Shown here one piece after another: positions 1 to 7,294 of a stretch of 31,494 bases of DNA (position 1 is the stretch's first letter; every line of letters starts with the position of its first letter). Both the position numbers and the translations under genes were made by a program. Where the stretch lies: NCBI GenBank assembly GCA_035353335.1, contig DAOPZJ010000031.1:1-31494 (forward strand). The letters run 5' to 3'. This stretch comes from Oscillospiraceae bacterium. GTDB lineage: Bacteria; Bacillota; Clostridia; Oscillospirales; JAKOTC01. The notes beneath the pieces are model-generated. The model made no database searches, was not told where the DNA came from, and saw only the letters and a list, made by a program, of their open reading frames with translations.

Positions 1-81
1 GATCTCGACCTCGTTTACAGCTTACTACCTCTTGCTGTTCTAGTCAAGACCCTAAAAAAATTTACATAAGGAGAATGGAAT

Positions 82-747
82 ATGAGAAGCAAATTGAGAA
101 CGGTTTTATGGGGTGTCGCGCTGATACTGTGCGGTCTTGCCTATGCGCTGACCGTAACCGGCGTGCTTCCGGCGGCAGCGGGCGGCTGGTGGGCATTCTT
201 TATCATCATCCCCTGTCTGATTTGGCTGATCACCGACGGCATCCGAAGCGGGGCGTTATTCGGGCTCGCGGCGGGCATTATGCTGTTTTTATGGAAATCC
301 GGTTATGTGGCCGGAGAAATTCTGAATAAGCTGATTCTGCCGGTCATCATTGTGATCATCGGCTTGATGGTACTGACGAGAGCGATCCGCCATCGTCATT
401 TTCGGGTGAGATGTGATCACAATTGCGACGGAGACGAGACCGCGATATTCAGCGACAGGAAATATTCCTTTAGCGGCAAGAAATTTACCGGCGGAAGTTA
501 CTCTGCGGTGTTCGGCGGCTTGGAACTGGATTTGAGGGGCGCAATCATTGAAGGTGATGTCACAGTGAGTGTCAACACGGCGTTTGGCACTATAAAGGTC
601 TATCTGCCAAACAACGTCAATGTAAAGCTCGGTGGCGACAATGTGTTCGGGGGCTCCAGAAATTTGCACACCGACTGCGGCCTCTCCGGCGCCCCGACTG
701 TATTTATCAACGCGGACAGCGCGTTCGGTTCCGTTACAGTTCTTTAA
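82..747 (+). CDS. LiaF-like four-TM membrane protein
   Basis: The 221-residue product has four hydrophobic segments in its first half (about residues 7-29, 33-51, 53-72 and 80-99). The C-terminal half is soluble and beta-rich, with Gly-rich strands such as SAVFGGLELDLRG, AFGTIKVYLP and NVFGGSRN. This is the layout of the LiaF/DUF2154-type 'cell wall-active antibiotic response' family, whose members sense or damp envelope stress with a LiaRS-type two-component system. No liaR or liaS gene lies in the window, so a LiaF role is family-level inference only. The start at 82 is chosen for the upstream AAGGAGA; a same-start-region ORF in another frame is a shadow. The gene converges on the adaptor gene at 800 and they share a hairpin terminator. 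The 81 bases upstream hold no convincing promoter. Confidence 0.75.
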   Translation: MRSKLRTVLWGVALILCGLAYALTVTGVLPAAAGGWWAFFIIIPCLIWLITDGIRSGALFGLAAGIMLFLWKSGYVAGEILNKLILPVIIVIIGLMVLTRAIRHRHFRVRCDHNCDGDETAIFSDRKYSFSGKKFTGGSYSAVFGGLELDLRGAIIEGDVTVSVNTAFGTIKVYLPNNVNVKLGGDNVFGGSRNLHTDCGLSGAPTVFINADSAFGSVTVL

Positions 748-762
748 GGTTTAAGCGACAAA

Positions 763-787
763 AAAAGCGCCGTATTCCGGCGCTTTT
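763..787. terminator. Bidirectional hairpin terminator
   Basis: A perfect 10-bp stem, AAAAGCGCCG (763-772) with CGGCGCTTTT (778-787), has a 5-nt loop. An A-tract on one side and a T-tract on the other let it stop both convergent genes (82-747 plus and 800-1993 minus). Confidence 0.85.
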
Positions 788-799
788 CTTCGTTTCCTT

Positions 800-1993
800 T
801 TAAGATGCGATATAGATCACTTCTGCGCCTTCGTCCAGCCCGGAGGTGACTTCGGTGTAATCGTTGTTTTTAATTCCGATGGTAATAGGTTTTTTGATAG
901 GAACCCCGTTTATTAAAACATTGACGTAGTAGATATCCCGGTTGTTTTCGTCTTTATATGATTTAAGCAGATAGGATTCCAGTAAAACGGCATTTTTATG
1001 ATCCTGAAGAACGATAACGAGATCGCCGCCGTTATCACCGATTCCTTTTTGGGAATAATCAAAGCCGATCAGCTTAATGATATACGGGAAATTTTCGCCG
1101 CTACCTCCGAAACTGTAGTTGATATCACCGGGCAGTGTATCCGGCGTAAAAAGCACCCGGCCCTGATACTCCACGTCGTCATCGGTGATGACCGTGACGA
1201 CATCTCCGGCAGAGAGATAAGCGGAATCGCTGGAACTGCCGTTGTAGATATGAGTGAGGTCACCGTTGCTTTCAACGGTCGCCGCCTGTTCATATGCTTT
1301 GACTGCGGCTCCTTCAGTCAGATAACGGCTGAGCCAGGTGATTTCACCCGAGATAGGCGCTTTGATAAAGCATGCGTCATATTTAGCCTGAGCCGCGTTA
1401 TATCGGTCTTTTAATATCTGATAATTATATTGGAAGTCGCTATAATTGTTTTTGGATGTAAGTAACAGGTTGTCATAAGTGGCTTTGAGCATTTCGGCAT
1501 TCAGGCGGAGTTGTTCGTTTTTATTTTTGGAAGACTCATAATCATTTTGCGCCTGCTGCCATTTCAACTGAGCAAGAGCCACTTCACCGCCGCCTTCGGC
1601 GGCTGTTTTTGCCTGATTGAGCTTGATCTCCGCGACGTCAAGCTCCTGTTTCGCTTTGGCTAAATCCACTTTGTATTTCTCCGCTTCTACAAGCGTAGCA
1701 AGGACGTCGCCGGCTTTGACTTTGGCACCCCATTCGATATTGACCTTTTTAATCGTTCCGCTCACTTTATAATAGGCTGTCGCCGCTTTTGTCGAACGAT
1801 ATGTAGAAGCCGTTGTGGATTTAATGGTCTTTTTAATATCGCCGCGTATGGTTTGACGCGTAACATAATCGTTGGCGAGATCGCCCGAAACTGCGGGCGG
1901 TGTGAGAGTGCTTTTGGGACCTCTCTGCGAACAACCGGGCATCAGCCCCAGCAAAAGCGAAAATGACAAAGCCCAAATAACTATTTTTTTCAC
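800..1993 (-). CDS. HlyD/RND-type periplasmic-adaptor-like lipoprotein
   Basis: This is a membrane-fusion (adaptor) protein of the MacA/HlyD type, which in Gram-positives usually works beside an ABC exporter at the outer face of the membrane. The N-terminus has KK followed by a hydrophobic stretch and the lipobox LMPGC, so Cys21 is the likely lipidated residue. A biotinyl-lipoyl-like half (VSGTIKKVNIEWGAKVKAGD) follows, then a long Ala/Lys/Gln-rich coiled coil, the second lipoyl half (APISGEITWL) and a beta-barrel region ending in GLDEGAEVIYIAS. The GTG at 1993 is preferred over a TTG five codons upstream because GGGAGG sits 7 nt before the GTG and overlaps that TTG. No ABC ATPase or permease gene is adjacent, and the gene is followed directly by a terminator, so it appears to be a single-gene unit. 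Confidence 0.85.
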   Translation of the reverse strand: MKKIVIWALSFSLLLGLMPGCSQRGPKSTLTPPAVSGDLANDYVTRQTIRGDIKKTIKSTTASTYRSTKAATAYYKVSGTIKKVNIEWGAKVKAGDVLATLVEAEKYKVDLAKAKQELDVAEIKLNQAKTAAEGGGEVALAQLKWQQAQNDYESSKNKNEQLRLNAEMLKATYDNLLLTSKNNYSDFQYNYQILKDRYNAAQAKYDACFIKAPISGEITWLSRYLTEGAAVKAYEQAATVESNGDLTHIYNGSSSDSAYLSAGDVVTVITDDDVEYQGRVLFTPDTLPGDINYSFGGSGENFPYIIKLIGFDYSQKGIGDNGGDLVIVLQDHKNAVLLESYLLKSYKDENNRDIYYVNVLINGVPIKKPITIGIKNNDYTEVTSGLDEGAEVIYIAS

Positions 1994-2030
1994 AAATCGG
2001 CCTCCCAAAGACGATTTTTATAACGGCTAC

Positions 2031-2059
2031 ATTATAATATCATTTTACAATGATGTCAA
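2031..2059 (-). promoter_or_regulatory. Sigma-A promoter of the adaptor gene, with a palindrome in the spacer
   Basis: On the minus strand TTGACA (2054-2059) and TATAAT (2031-2036) are separated by 17 bp, a perfect consensus. Inside and abutting the spacer is the 6-4-6 palindrome ATCATT-TTAC-AATGAT (2039-2054), which a repressor could use. The operator role is inferred. Confidence 0.8.
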
Positions 2060-2123
2060 TCTTGCCCACTGAAAATTACTGATTCCATCACAAAAAAATC
2101 ACGGAAAATCTTGGGGCACCCCC

Positions 2124-2152
2124 TTGACAACAGGCGGGAGCGGGTATAAAAT
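2124..2152 (+). promoter_or_regulatory. groESL sigma-A promoter
   Basis: TTGACA (2124-2129) is followed after 17 bp by TAAAAT (2147-2152), within TATAAAAT. An overlapping TATAAA with a 15-bp spacer is less likely. Transcription would begin at or inside the CIRCE element that starts 5 bp downstream. Confidence 0.85.
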
Positions 2153-2156
2153 GTGC

Positions 2157-2183
2157 TTAGCACTCACAAAAGGTTAGTGCTAA
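2157..2183 (+). promoter_or_regulatory. CIRCE operator (HrcA binding site)
   Basis: TTAGCACTC-N9-TAGTGCTAA matches the CIRCE consensus TTAGCACTC-N9-GAGTGCTAA except for the first base of the right arm. By family knowledge this is the binding site of the heat-shock repressor HrcA. It lies at the expected transcription start, about 40 bp upstream of groES. hrcA itself is not in the window. Confidence 0.95.
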
Positions 2184-2223
2184 TTTTACGATTAAATTAT
2201 TTCTTCACAGGGAGGAAAAGAAC

Positions 2224-2508
2224 ATGAAGATCAAACCGTTGGCCGACAGAGTCGTTCTGAAGCTGGTCGAGGCGGAAGAAACCACAAAGAGCGGCATTAT
2301 TCTGGCCGGCTCCGCAAAAGAAAAGCCCCAGGTCGCCGAAGTGATAGCGGTCGGTCCGGGCGGCAAAGTCGACGGCAATGACGTCACCATGTATGTCAAA
2401 GTGGGCGACAAGGTCATTACCAGCAAGTACAGCGGAACGGAAGTCAAAATGGACGGCGTCGAATACAACGTCGTGCGCCAGTCCGATATTCTCGCGATTG
2501 TAGAATAA
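2224..2508 (+). CDS. groES: Co-chaperonin GroES
   Basis: The 94-residue GroES forms the heptameric lid that caps GroEL during ATP-driven folding of cytosolic proteins. The N-terminus IKPLADRVVLK, the mobile-loop region ETTKSGIILAG and the C-terminal YNVVRQSDILAI are all typical, and the length is normal. The start has a strong GGGAGGAAAAG site 5-8 nt upstream. It is the first gene of the CIRCE-controlled groESL operon, with groEL starting 14 bp after the stop. Confidence 0.98.
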   Translation: MKIKPLADRVVLKLVEAEETTKSGIILAGSAKEKPQVAEVIAVGPGGKVDGNDVTMYVKVGDKVITSKYSGTEVKMDGVEYNVVRQSDILAIVE

Positions 2509-2522
2509 TCGAAAGGAACCGA

Positions 2523-4160
2523 ATGACCATGGCAAAAGTTATTGTATACGGCGAGGACGCCAGAAAGTCCCTGCAGGCGGGTGTCGACAAATTGTCGAAC
2601 ACCGTCAAAATCACCCTTGGCCCCAAGGGCAGAAACGTTGTTTTGGATAAAAAATTCGGTGCGCCGTTGATTACAAACGACGGCGTCACTATCGCCAAGG
2701 AAATTGAACTTGACGATGCTTTCGAAAACATGGGTGCGCAGCTGATCCGCGAAGTCGCAACCAAGACCAACGACGCCGCCGGCGACGGCACCACTACGGC
2801 AACTTTGCTTGCTCAGGCAATCGTTCGCGAAGGCATGAAGAATGTCGCTGCGGGCGCAAACCCGATGATCATCAAGAAAGGTCTCGCCAAAGCGGTCGAC
2901 ACTGCTGTTGCGGAGATCAAAAAAAATTCCCGCACGGTCGACGGAAGCCAGGATATCGCGCGTGTCGCGACCGTTTCTTCGGGCGACGAATTTATCGGCA
3001 ACATGATTGCCGAAGCCATGAGCAAAGTCAGCTCAAACGGCGTCATCACCATCGAGGAATCCAAGACCGCCGAGACTCTTTGCGATGTCGTTGACGGCAT
3101 GCAGTTTGACCGCGGCTATATCTCCCCGTACATGGTTACCGACACCGAGAAGATGGAAGCCGTCATCGATGACCCGTTCATCCTCATCACCGACCGTAAA
3201 ATCAGTAATATTCAGGACGTTCTTCCGCTGCTCGAGCAAATCGTCCAGGCCGGCAAAAAACTGGTCATCATCGCCGAGGATGTCGAGGGTGAAGCCCTTG
3301 CCACGATCCTCGTCAATAAGCTGCGCGGAACGTTTACCTGCGTCGCGATCAAAGCACCCGGTTTCGGCGATCGCCGCAAGGAAATGCTGCGTGACATCGC
3401 GACCCTGACCGGCGGTCAGGTCATCTCCGAAGAACTCGGAATGGACCTGAAAGAAGCCAAGGTTCAGATGCTCGGCAGAGCGCGTCAGGTCAAAGCCGGC
3501 AAAGAGAACACCATCATCGTCGACGGCACGGGCGATCCCAAAGAGATCAAGGCCCGCATCGACCAGATCAAGTCCCAGATCGAGACAACCACCTCCGATT
3601 TCGACCGCGAGAAGCTGCAGGAACGCCTTGCCAAGCTCTCCGGCGGCGTCGCCGTCATCAAAGTCGGCGCGGCTACCGAAGTCGAGATGAAAGAAAAGAA
3701 ACTGCGCATGGAAGACGCACTCTCCGCGACCAAAGCGGCCGTGGAAGAGGGCATCGTCGCGGGCGGCGGTGTTGCGCTGCTGAACGCGGCGGCGGCTGTC
3801 GAAAAGCTGATCGCGCAGGTTGACGGCGACGAAAAGACCGGCGTCAGAATTATTCTGAAAACGCTGGAAGAACCGATTCGCCAGATCGCTGAAAACGCGG
3901 GCCTTGAGGGCTCTGTCATCGTCAATAAAATCAGAGCAAGCCGCAAGACCGGTTATGGTTTCGACGCCTATAAAGAGACCTATTGCGATATGATCGACTG
4001 CGGCATCGTCGACCCGACAAAAGTCGTGCGTTCCGCGCTGCAAAACGCCGCGTCGGTTGCCTCGATGATTCTGACGACCGAATCCCTGGTCGCGGACAAG
4101 AAAGAACCCACACCTCCCCCGGCGCCGATGGGCGGCAATCCGGGAATGGATATGTATTAA
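2523..4160 (+). CDS. groEL: Chaperonin GroEL
   Basis: This 60-kDa chaperonin forms the double heptameric ring that encloses unfolded proteins. It is full length at 545 residues. Visible landmarks are the ATP-site strand LGPKGRNVVLDKKFG, the DGTTTATLLAQ loop with its catalytic Asp, GGVAVIKVGAATEVEMKEK, and AGGGVALLNAA. The first ATG (2523) is 5 nt after AAAGGA; the second ATG (2529), giving the more usual MAK start, is also possible. The C-terminal tail ends PMGGNPGMDMY rather than in a long GGM repeat. It is the second and last gene of the operon, closed by a strong hairpin. Confidence 0.98.
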   Translation: MTMAKVIVYGEDARKSLQAGVDKLSNTVKITLGPKGRNVVLDKKFGAPLITNDGVTIAKEIELDDAFENMGAQLIREVATKTNDAAGDGTTTATLLAQAIVREGMKNVAAGANPMIIKKGLAKAVDTAVAEIKKNSRTVDGSQDIARVATVSSGDEFIGNMIAEAMSKVSSNGVITIEESKTAETLCDVVDGMQFDRGYISPYMVTDTEKMEAVIDDPFILITDRKISNIQDVLPLLEQIVQAGKKLVIIAEDVEGEALATILVNKLRGTFTCVAIKAPGFGDRRKEMLRDIATLTGGQVISEELGMDLKEAKVQMLGRARQVKAGKENTIIVDGTGDPKEIKARIDQIKSQIETTTSDFDREKLQERLAKLSGGVAVIKVGAATEVEMKEKKLRMEDALSATKAAVEEGIVAGGGVALLNAAAAVEKLIAQVDGDEKTGVRIILKTLEEPIRQIAENAGLEGSVIVNKIRASRKTGYGFDAYKETYCDMIDCGIVDPTKVVRSALQNAASVASMILTTESLVADKKEPTPPPAPMGGNPGMDMY

Positions 4161-4180
4161 TATCGCAATTTTTAAAACAA

Positions 4181-4212
4181 AAACGGCGGCGCGAGAATTA
4201 GCGCCGCCGTTT
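4181..4212 (+). terminator. groESL terminator
   Basis: A perfect 12-bp stem, AAACGGCGGCGC (4181-4192) with GCGCCGCCGTTT (4201-4212), and an 8-nt loop lie 20 bp after the groEL stop. A run of T follows at 4221-4227. Confidence 0.9.
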
Positions 4213-4234
4213 CGCATAAAGTTTTTTAATATGC

Positions 4235-4352
4235 AGGGGCGATTATTAATCGCCCGCATCGTGCGGGTGCTAGTCTGTGAGTAAATTATAAATAGGTAAA
4301 AAGTAAGGTACCCCGCGGTGAAATAGGAAACGGATGATTGCAAATCGCCCCT
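4235..4352. repeat. Intergenic palindromic repeat-like stretch
   Basis: Between groEL and the DUF378 gene lies a gene-free stretch of about 330 bp. AGGGGCGATT (4235-4244) is inverted as AATCGCCCCT (4343-4352). The left copy is also half of a perfect hairpin (GGGCGATT-ATT-AATCGCCC, 4237-4255), which overlaps a second one (CCCGCA-TCG-TGCGGG, 4253-4267). Bounded inverted copies of this kind resemble dispersed intergenic elements, but dispersal cannot be shown from one window. No ORF is supported here. Confidence 0.5.
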
Positions 4353-4414
4353 ACGGGAGTGCAGAACAGATATCGATAAAATTTGAAATTCCGTGTTTTT
4401 TTATCTAAAAACAA

Positions 4415-4439
4415 CGGCGGCGCAAAATTTGCGCCGCCG
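4415..4439 (-). terminator. Terminator of the DUF378 gene
   Basis: CGGCGGCGCA (4415-4424) pairs with TGCGCCGCCG (4430-4439). On the minus strand a T-rich run (TTGTTTTTAG) follows, about 56 bp after the DUF378 stop. The stem core is the same as in the groEL terminator 200 bp away. Confidence 0.8.
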
Positions 4440-4495
4440 CAATTTTCCTTTTTTATCGAAGGAAAACATCGCATCCGAATTTCAATCGGTGATTA

Positions 4496-4735
4496 TTAAT
4501 CTTTGGTGCTGCGGGCTTCCGCTTCCACGTGATCCTCGGTGATTGCGCTGCGCTCTCTGAACAACAGAGAGATGCACCAAAGTGCCGCAATGCCGACGAG
4601 TGCATAGATGATGCGTGCAGCGGTGCTTCCGCTGCCGAAGGCAAGCGCTACCAGGTCAGTGTTGAATAATCCGACACTGCCCCAGTTCAGACCTCCGATT
4701 ATCATGATGATCAATGCGATTCTATCGATGACCAT
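4496..4735 (-). CDS. DUF378 family small membrane protein
   Basis: The 79-residue protein has two predicted membrane helices, about residues 4-20 and 40-60. The signature GGLNWGSVGLFNTDLVALAFG and the following RIIYALVGIAAL identify the DUF378 family. Its function is not established. The start at 4735 is chosen because TAGGAGGT sits 7-8 nt upstream; the longer open frame to 4867 has no ribosome site and carries an unrelated polar extension. The C-terminal tail (about 17 residues, acidic) is charged and probably cytosolic. It is divergent from the UPF0237 gene and ends in its own hairpin. Confidence 0.85.
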   Translation of the reverse strand: MVIDRIALIIMIIGGLNWGSVGLFNTDLVALAFGSGSTAARIIYALVGIAALWCISLLFRERSAITEDHVEAEARSTKD

Positions 4736-4796
4736 AAAAAGTAACCTCCTAAAACAGGATGTGTTCTTATTTTCCCAAAGCAAACGGCAATTATAC

Positions 4797-4825
4797 TTTC
4801 CATAATATAAAAAACATGGTATAAT
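4797..4825 (+). promoter_or_regulatory. Promoter of the UPF0237-UPF0210 operon
   Basis: TTTCCA (4797-4802) and TATAAT (4820-4825) are 17 bp apart, and TG at 4817-4818 makes an extended -10. It lies about 65 bp upstream of the TTG start at 4892. A minus-strand TATAAT at 4790-4795 may serve the divergent DUF378 gene, so the two promoters could overlap. Confidence 0.75.
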
Positions 4826-4891
4826 CTTTTTATTAACATGAGCGGCAGCCGGAAAAGCATATTTCACGGCCGCAAAAGGGAGGTCATCATT

Positions 4892-5161
4892 TTGAAAGCA
4901 GTGATCACCGTTTTGGGTAAAGATACGGTAGGAATATTGGCAAAAATTTCGGCAAAATGCGCCGAAAACCGAATTAACGTCACCGACGTCAACCAGACGA
5001 TTCTGGACGATATTTTTGCGATGCTGATGCTCGTCGACATGGCCGAAGCCACCATTAAACTGGCGGATTTCGCCGCGGCGCTCAAGGCCGAGGGCGAACG
5101 GATGGGGTTGGTGGTCTATGTGATCTCACAAGAGGTTTTCGACACCATGCACCACGTATAA
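4892..5161 (+). CDS. ACT-domain protein, UPF0237 family
   Basis: The 89-residue product is a single ACT domain, the small ligand-binding fold often used for amino-acid sensing. KAVITVLGKDTVGILAKIS, a central NVTDVNQTILDD and the C-terminal EVFDTMHHV match UPF0237, whose members are 88-91 residues. The TTG at 4892 is chosen because GGGAGGT lies 7 nt upstream and the resulting length fits the family; the longer frame from 4838 adds 18 unrelated residues. It is followed 28 bp later by the UPF0210 gene, an arrangement also known from streptococci and lactococci. The two are therefore probably functionally linked, but the ligand is unknown. Confidence 0.9.
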   Translation: MKAVITVLGKDTVGILAKISAKCAENRINVTDVNQTILDDIFAMLMLVDMAEATIKLADFAAALKAEGERMGLVVYVISQEVFDTMHHV

Positions 5162-5189
5162 GCAACCCTTTTAAGGACGGATTATAACC

Positions 5190-6545
5190 ATGAATAAACG
5201 CGATATACACGATATTCTCGAGACCGTGGGGATGATCAAAGATCAAAACCTGGATATCCGCACGGTGACGATGGGGATTTCGCTGCTCGACTGCATCCGG
5301 GGCGACAGTAAATCCACCTGCGCCGCAGTCTATGAAAAGATTACAACAAAAGCCGGACGGCTTTCCGGGGTCTGTGAGGGCATCGGAGCCGAATACGGCA
5401 TTCCGATCATCAACAAACGCATCTCGGTCACGCCCGCCGCAATGTTATGCGCGACCGCCGATCCGTTTGAGTTGGCGCTCACGCTCGACAGAGCCGCAAA
5501 AACCACCGGCGTGGATTTTCTCGGCGGATTTTCGGCGCTCGTTCAGAAGGGTTTTTCCGGCGGCGATCTGGCGCTGATCGAGGCAATTCCGCAGGCACTG
5601 TCCGATACGAAGCTGGTCTGCTCGAGCATCAATGTGGCGACAACGCGGGCCGGCATCAACATGGATGCGGTGGCGCTGATGGGCGAGATCATCAAAAAGA
5701 CCGCAGAAGCAACCAAAGACCGCGACTGCATCGGCTGCGCAAAACTCGTCGTGTTCGCAAACGCGGTTGAAGATAACCCGTTTATGGCGGGAGCGTTTCA
5801 CGGTACCGGCGAACCGGAATGTGCGATCAACGTAGGCGTCTCGGGGCCGGGTGTTGTGGCGGCCGCGCTTCGTGAAGCGGGCGACTGCGATTTGGCGCAG
5901 GCGGCGAACATCATCAAAAAGACGGCTTTTAAAATCACGCGAATGGGTCAGCTTGTCGCGGAACTCGCGGCCAATCGGCTCGGCGTCGAATTCGGAATTG
6001 TCGATTTATCTTTGGCGCCGACACCCGCCGTGGGTGATTCGGTCGCCGAGATTCTGGAAATAATAGGCCTTGAGAGCACCGGCTGCTGCGGCACCACCGC
6101 CGCGCTGGCACTGCTCAACGACGCGGTTAAAAAGGGCGGAATCATGGCAAGCTCGCACGTCGGCGGGCTCTCGGGCGCGTTTATCCCGGTCAGCGAAGAT
6201 GCGGGCATGATCGCGGCGGCAAGGCGCGGTTCACTGCGTATTGAAAAGCTGGAGGCCATGACGGCGGTCTGCTCGGTGGGTCTTGATATGATCGCCGTTC
6301 CGGGCGACACGAGCGCAGCGGTGATCTCGGCGCTGATTGCCGACGAAGCCAGCATCGGGGTCGTTAATTCCAAGACGACGGCAGTGCGCGTGATTCCGGC
6401 AATCGGAAAAAAGGTCGGCGACGAGGTTTCTTTCGGCGGACTGCTCGGCAGCGCGCCGGTCATGGAGATCAACACCTGGTCCCCCGAAAAAATGATCAAA
6501 CGCGGCGGGCGCATCCCCGCGGTATTGCAGGCATTGAGGAATTAG
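5190..6545 (+). CDS. UPF0210 (DUF711) family protein
   Basis: The 451-residue protein belongs to the DUF711/UPF0210 family, full length and intact. It begins with DIHDILETVGMIKDQNLDIR and has the family's Gly-rich turns (NVGVSGPGVVAAAL, STGCCGTTAALALL, SSHVGGLSGAFIPVSEDAG). Databases name the family 'PFL family' because of fold similarity to pyruvate formate-lyase and ribonucleotide reductase barrels. No biochemical activity is established, and I see no Gly-radical motif at the C-terminus. AAGGA precedes the ATG. It sits between the ACT-domain gene and a rhomboid-like gene that starts 2 bp after its stop, so the three form one operon. Confidence 0.9.
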   Translation: MNKRDIHDILETVGMIKDQNLDIRTVTMGISLLDCIRGDSKSTCAAVYEKITTKAGRLSGVCEGIGAEYGIPIINKRISVTPAAMLCATADPFELALTLDRAAKTTGVDFLGGFSALVQKGFSGGDLALIEAIPQALSDTKLVCSSINVATTRAGINMDAVALMGEIIKKTAEATKDRDCIGCAKLVVFANAVEDNPFMAGAFHGTGEPECAINVGVSGPGVVAAALREAGDCDLAQAANIIKKTAFKITRMGQLVAELAANRLGVEFGIVDLSLAPTPAVGDSVAEILEIIGLESTGCCGTTAALALLNDAVKKGGIMASSHVGGLSGAFIPVSEDAGMIAAARRGSLRIEKLEAMTAVCSVGLDMIAVPGDTSAAVISALIADEASIGVVNSKTTAVRVIPAIGKKVGDEVSFGGLLGSAPVMEINTWSPEKMIKRGGRIPAVLQALRN

Positions 6546-6547
6546 TT

Positions 6548-7255
6548 ATGGCGTTTTTAGACAAACTGGCTTACAGGTTCAGAAAAATCGCAGTCAAAAA
6601 CCTGATGCTCTACATCGCATCGGGGCAGTTCTTGGTGTTTTTGATTGATATTTTGATGGGCTCGAGATTCAGCACTACACTGTCCCAGCTGTTGGAATTT
6701 GACCGCAGCCTGATTTTACAGGGGCAAGTTTGGCGGGTGATTTCTTTTATCTTTATTCCGCCGAGCCAGGCGGGGCTGACAGGCCTTTTCTTCATTTTTT
6801 TCGTACTGTATTTTTACTGGATGATCGGTAACTCACTCGAAAACGAGTGGGGTGCGGCAAAGTTCAACCTGTATTATTATTTCTGCATTCTGTTTTTAAT
6901 TGCCGCGGGATTTATTTCCGGATATAACGTAAACACGTTTTTGAACTTGTCGCTGTTTTTCGCGTTTGCGGTTTTTTATCCCAATTATCAGATCAATCTG
7001 TTTTTCGTGCTGCCGATTAAAATCAAGTGGCTGGCATATGTTGACGCGCTGTATTTTTTACTGATGTTGATTCTCGGGCCATGGGCGATACGCGCGTCGG
7101 TGATTGCATCAGTCGCGGTGTTTTTGCTGTTCTTCGGCAAACAATTATCTAGGGACATTAAAAACTTTACATTGAACATGTACAATCGGAAAAAATATAA
7201 AAAGTCGGTCGCGTGGGGCAAAAAACAGAATAAGGATTATTGGAAGAATCGATAA
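6548..7255 (+). CDS. Rhomboid-like membrane protein without a visible catalytic site
   Basis: The 235-residue protein has about six hydrophobic segments and ends in a Lys-rich cytosolic tail. GQVWRVISFIFIP followed by a transmembrane stretch and the ENEWGAAKFN loop is the WR-containing region typical of rhomboid proteases. The GxSG catalytic serine motif expected in the next helix is not there: that region reads NTFLNLSLFFAFAVFYPN. No convincing catalytic His partner is seen in the last helix. It is therefore best called a pseudo-rhomboid that may bind or chaperone membrane proteins. The ribosome site GAGGA lies inside the end of the UPF0210 gene, so translation is probably coupled. No clear terminator follows before the convergent Memo-like gene. 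Confidence 0.7.
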   Translation: MAFLDKLAYRFRKIAVKNLMLYIASGQFLVFLIDILMGSRFSTTLSQLLEFDRSLILQGQVWRVISFIFIPPSQAGLTGLFFIFFVLYFYWMIGNSLENEWGAAKFNLYYYFCILFLIAAGFISGYNVNTFLNLSLFFAFAVFYPNYQINLFFVLPIKIKWLAYVDALYFLLMLILGPWAIRASVIASVAVFLLFFGKQLSRDIKNFTLNMYNRKKYKKSVAWGKKQNKDYWKNR

Positions 7256-7294
7256 AAACACTTTGATTTCTCGCCTGTATTTTTCTATAATTTA

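Noticed and set aside
3033..4343. 436-codon open frame opposite groEL
   Set aside because: Antisense shadow of the conserved groEL gene; low-complexity His/Asp/Phe-rich product with no ribosome site or family similarity.
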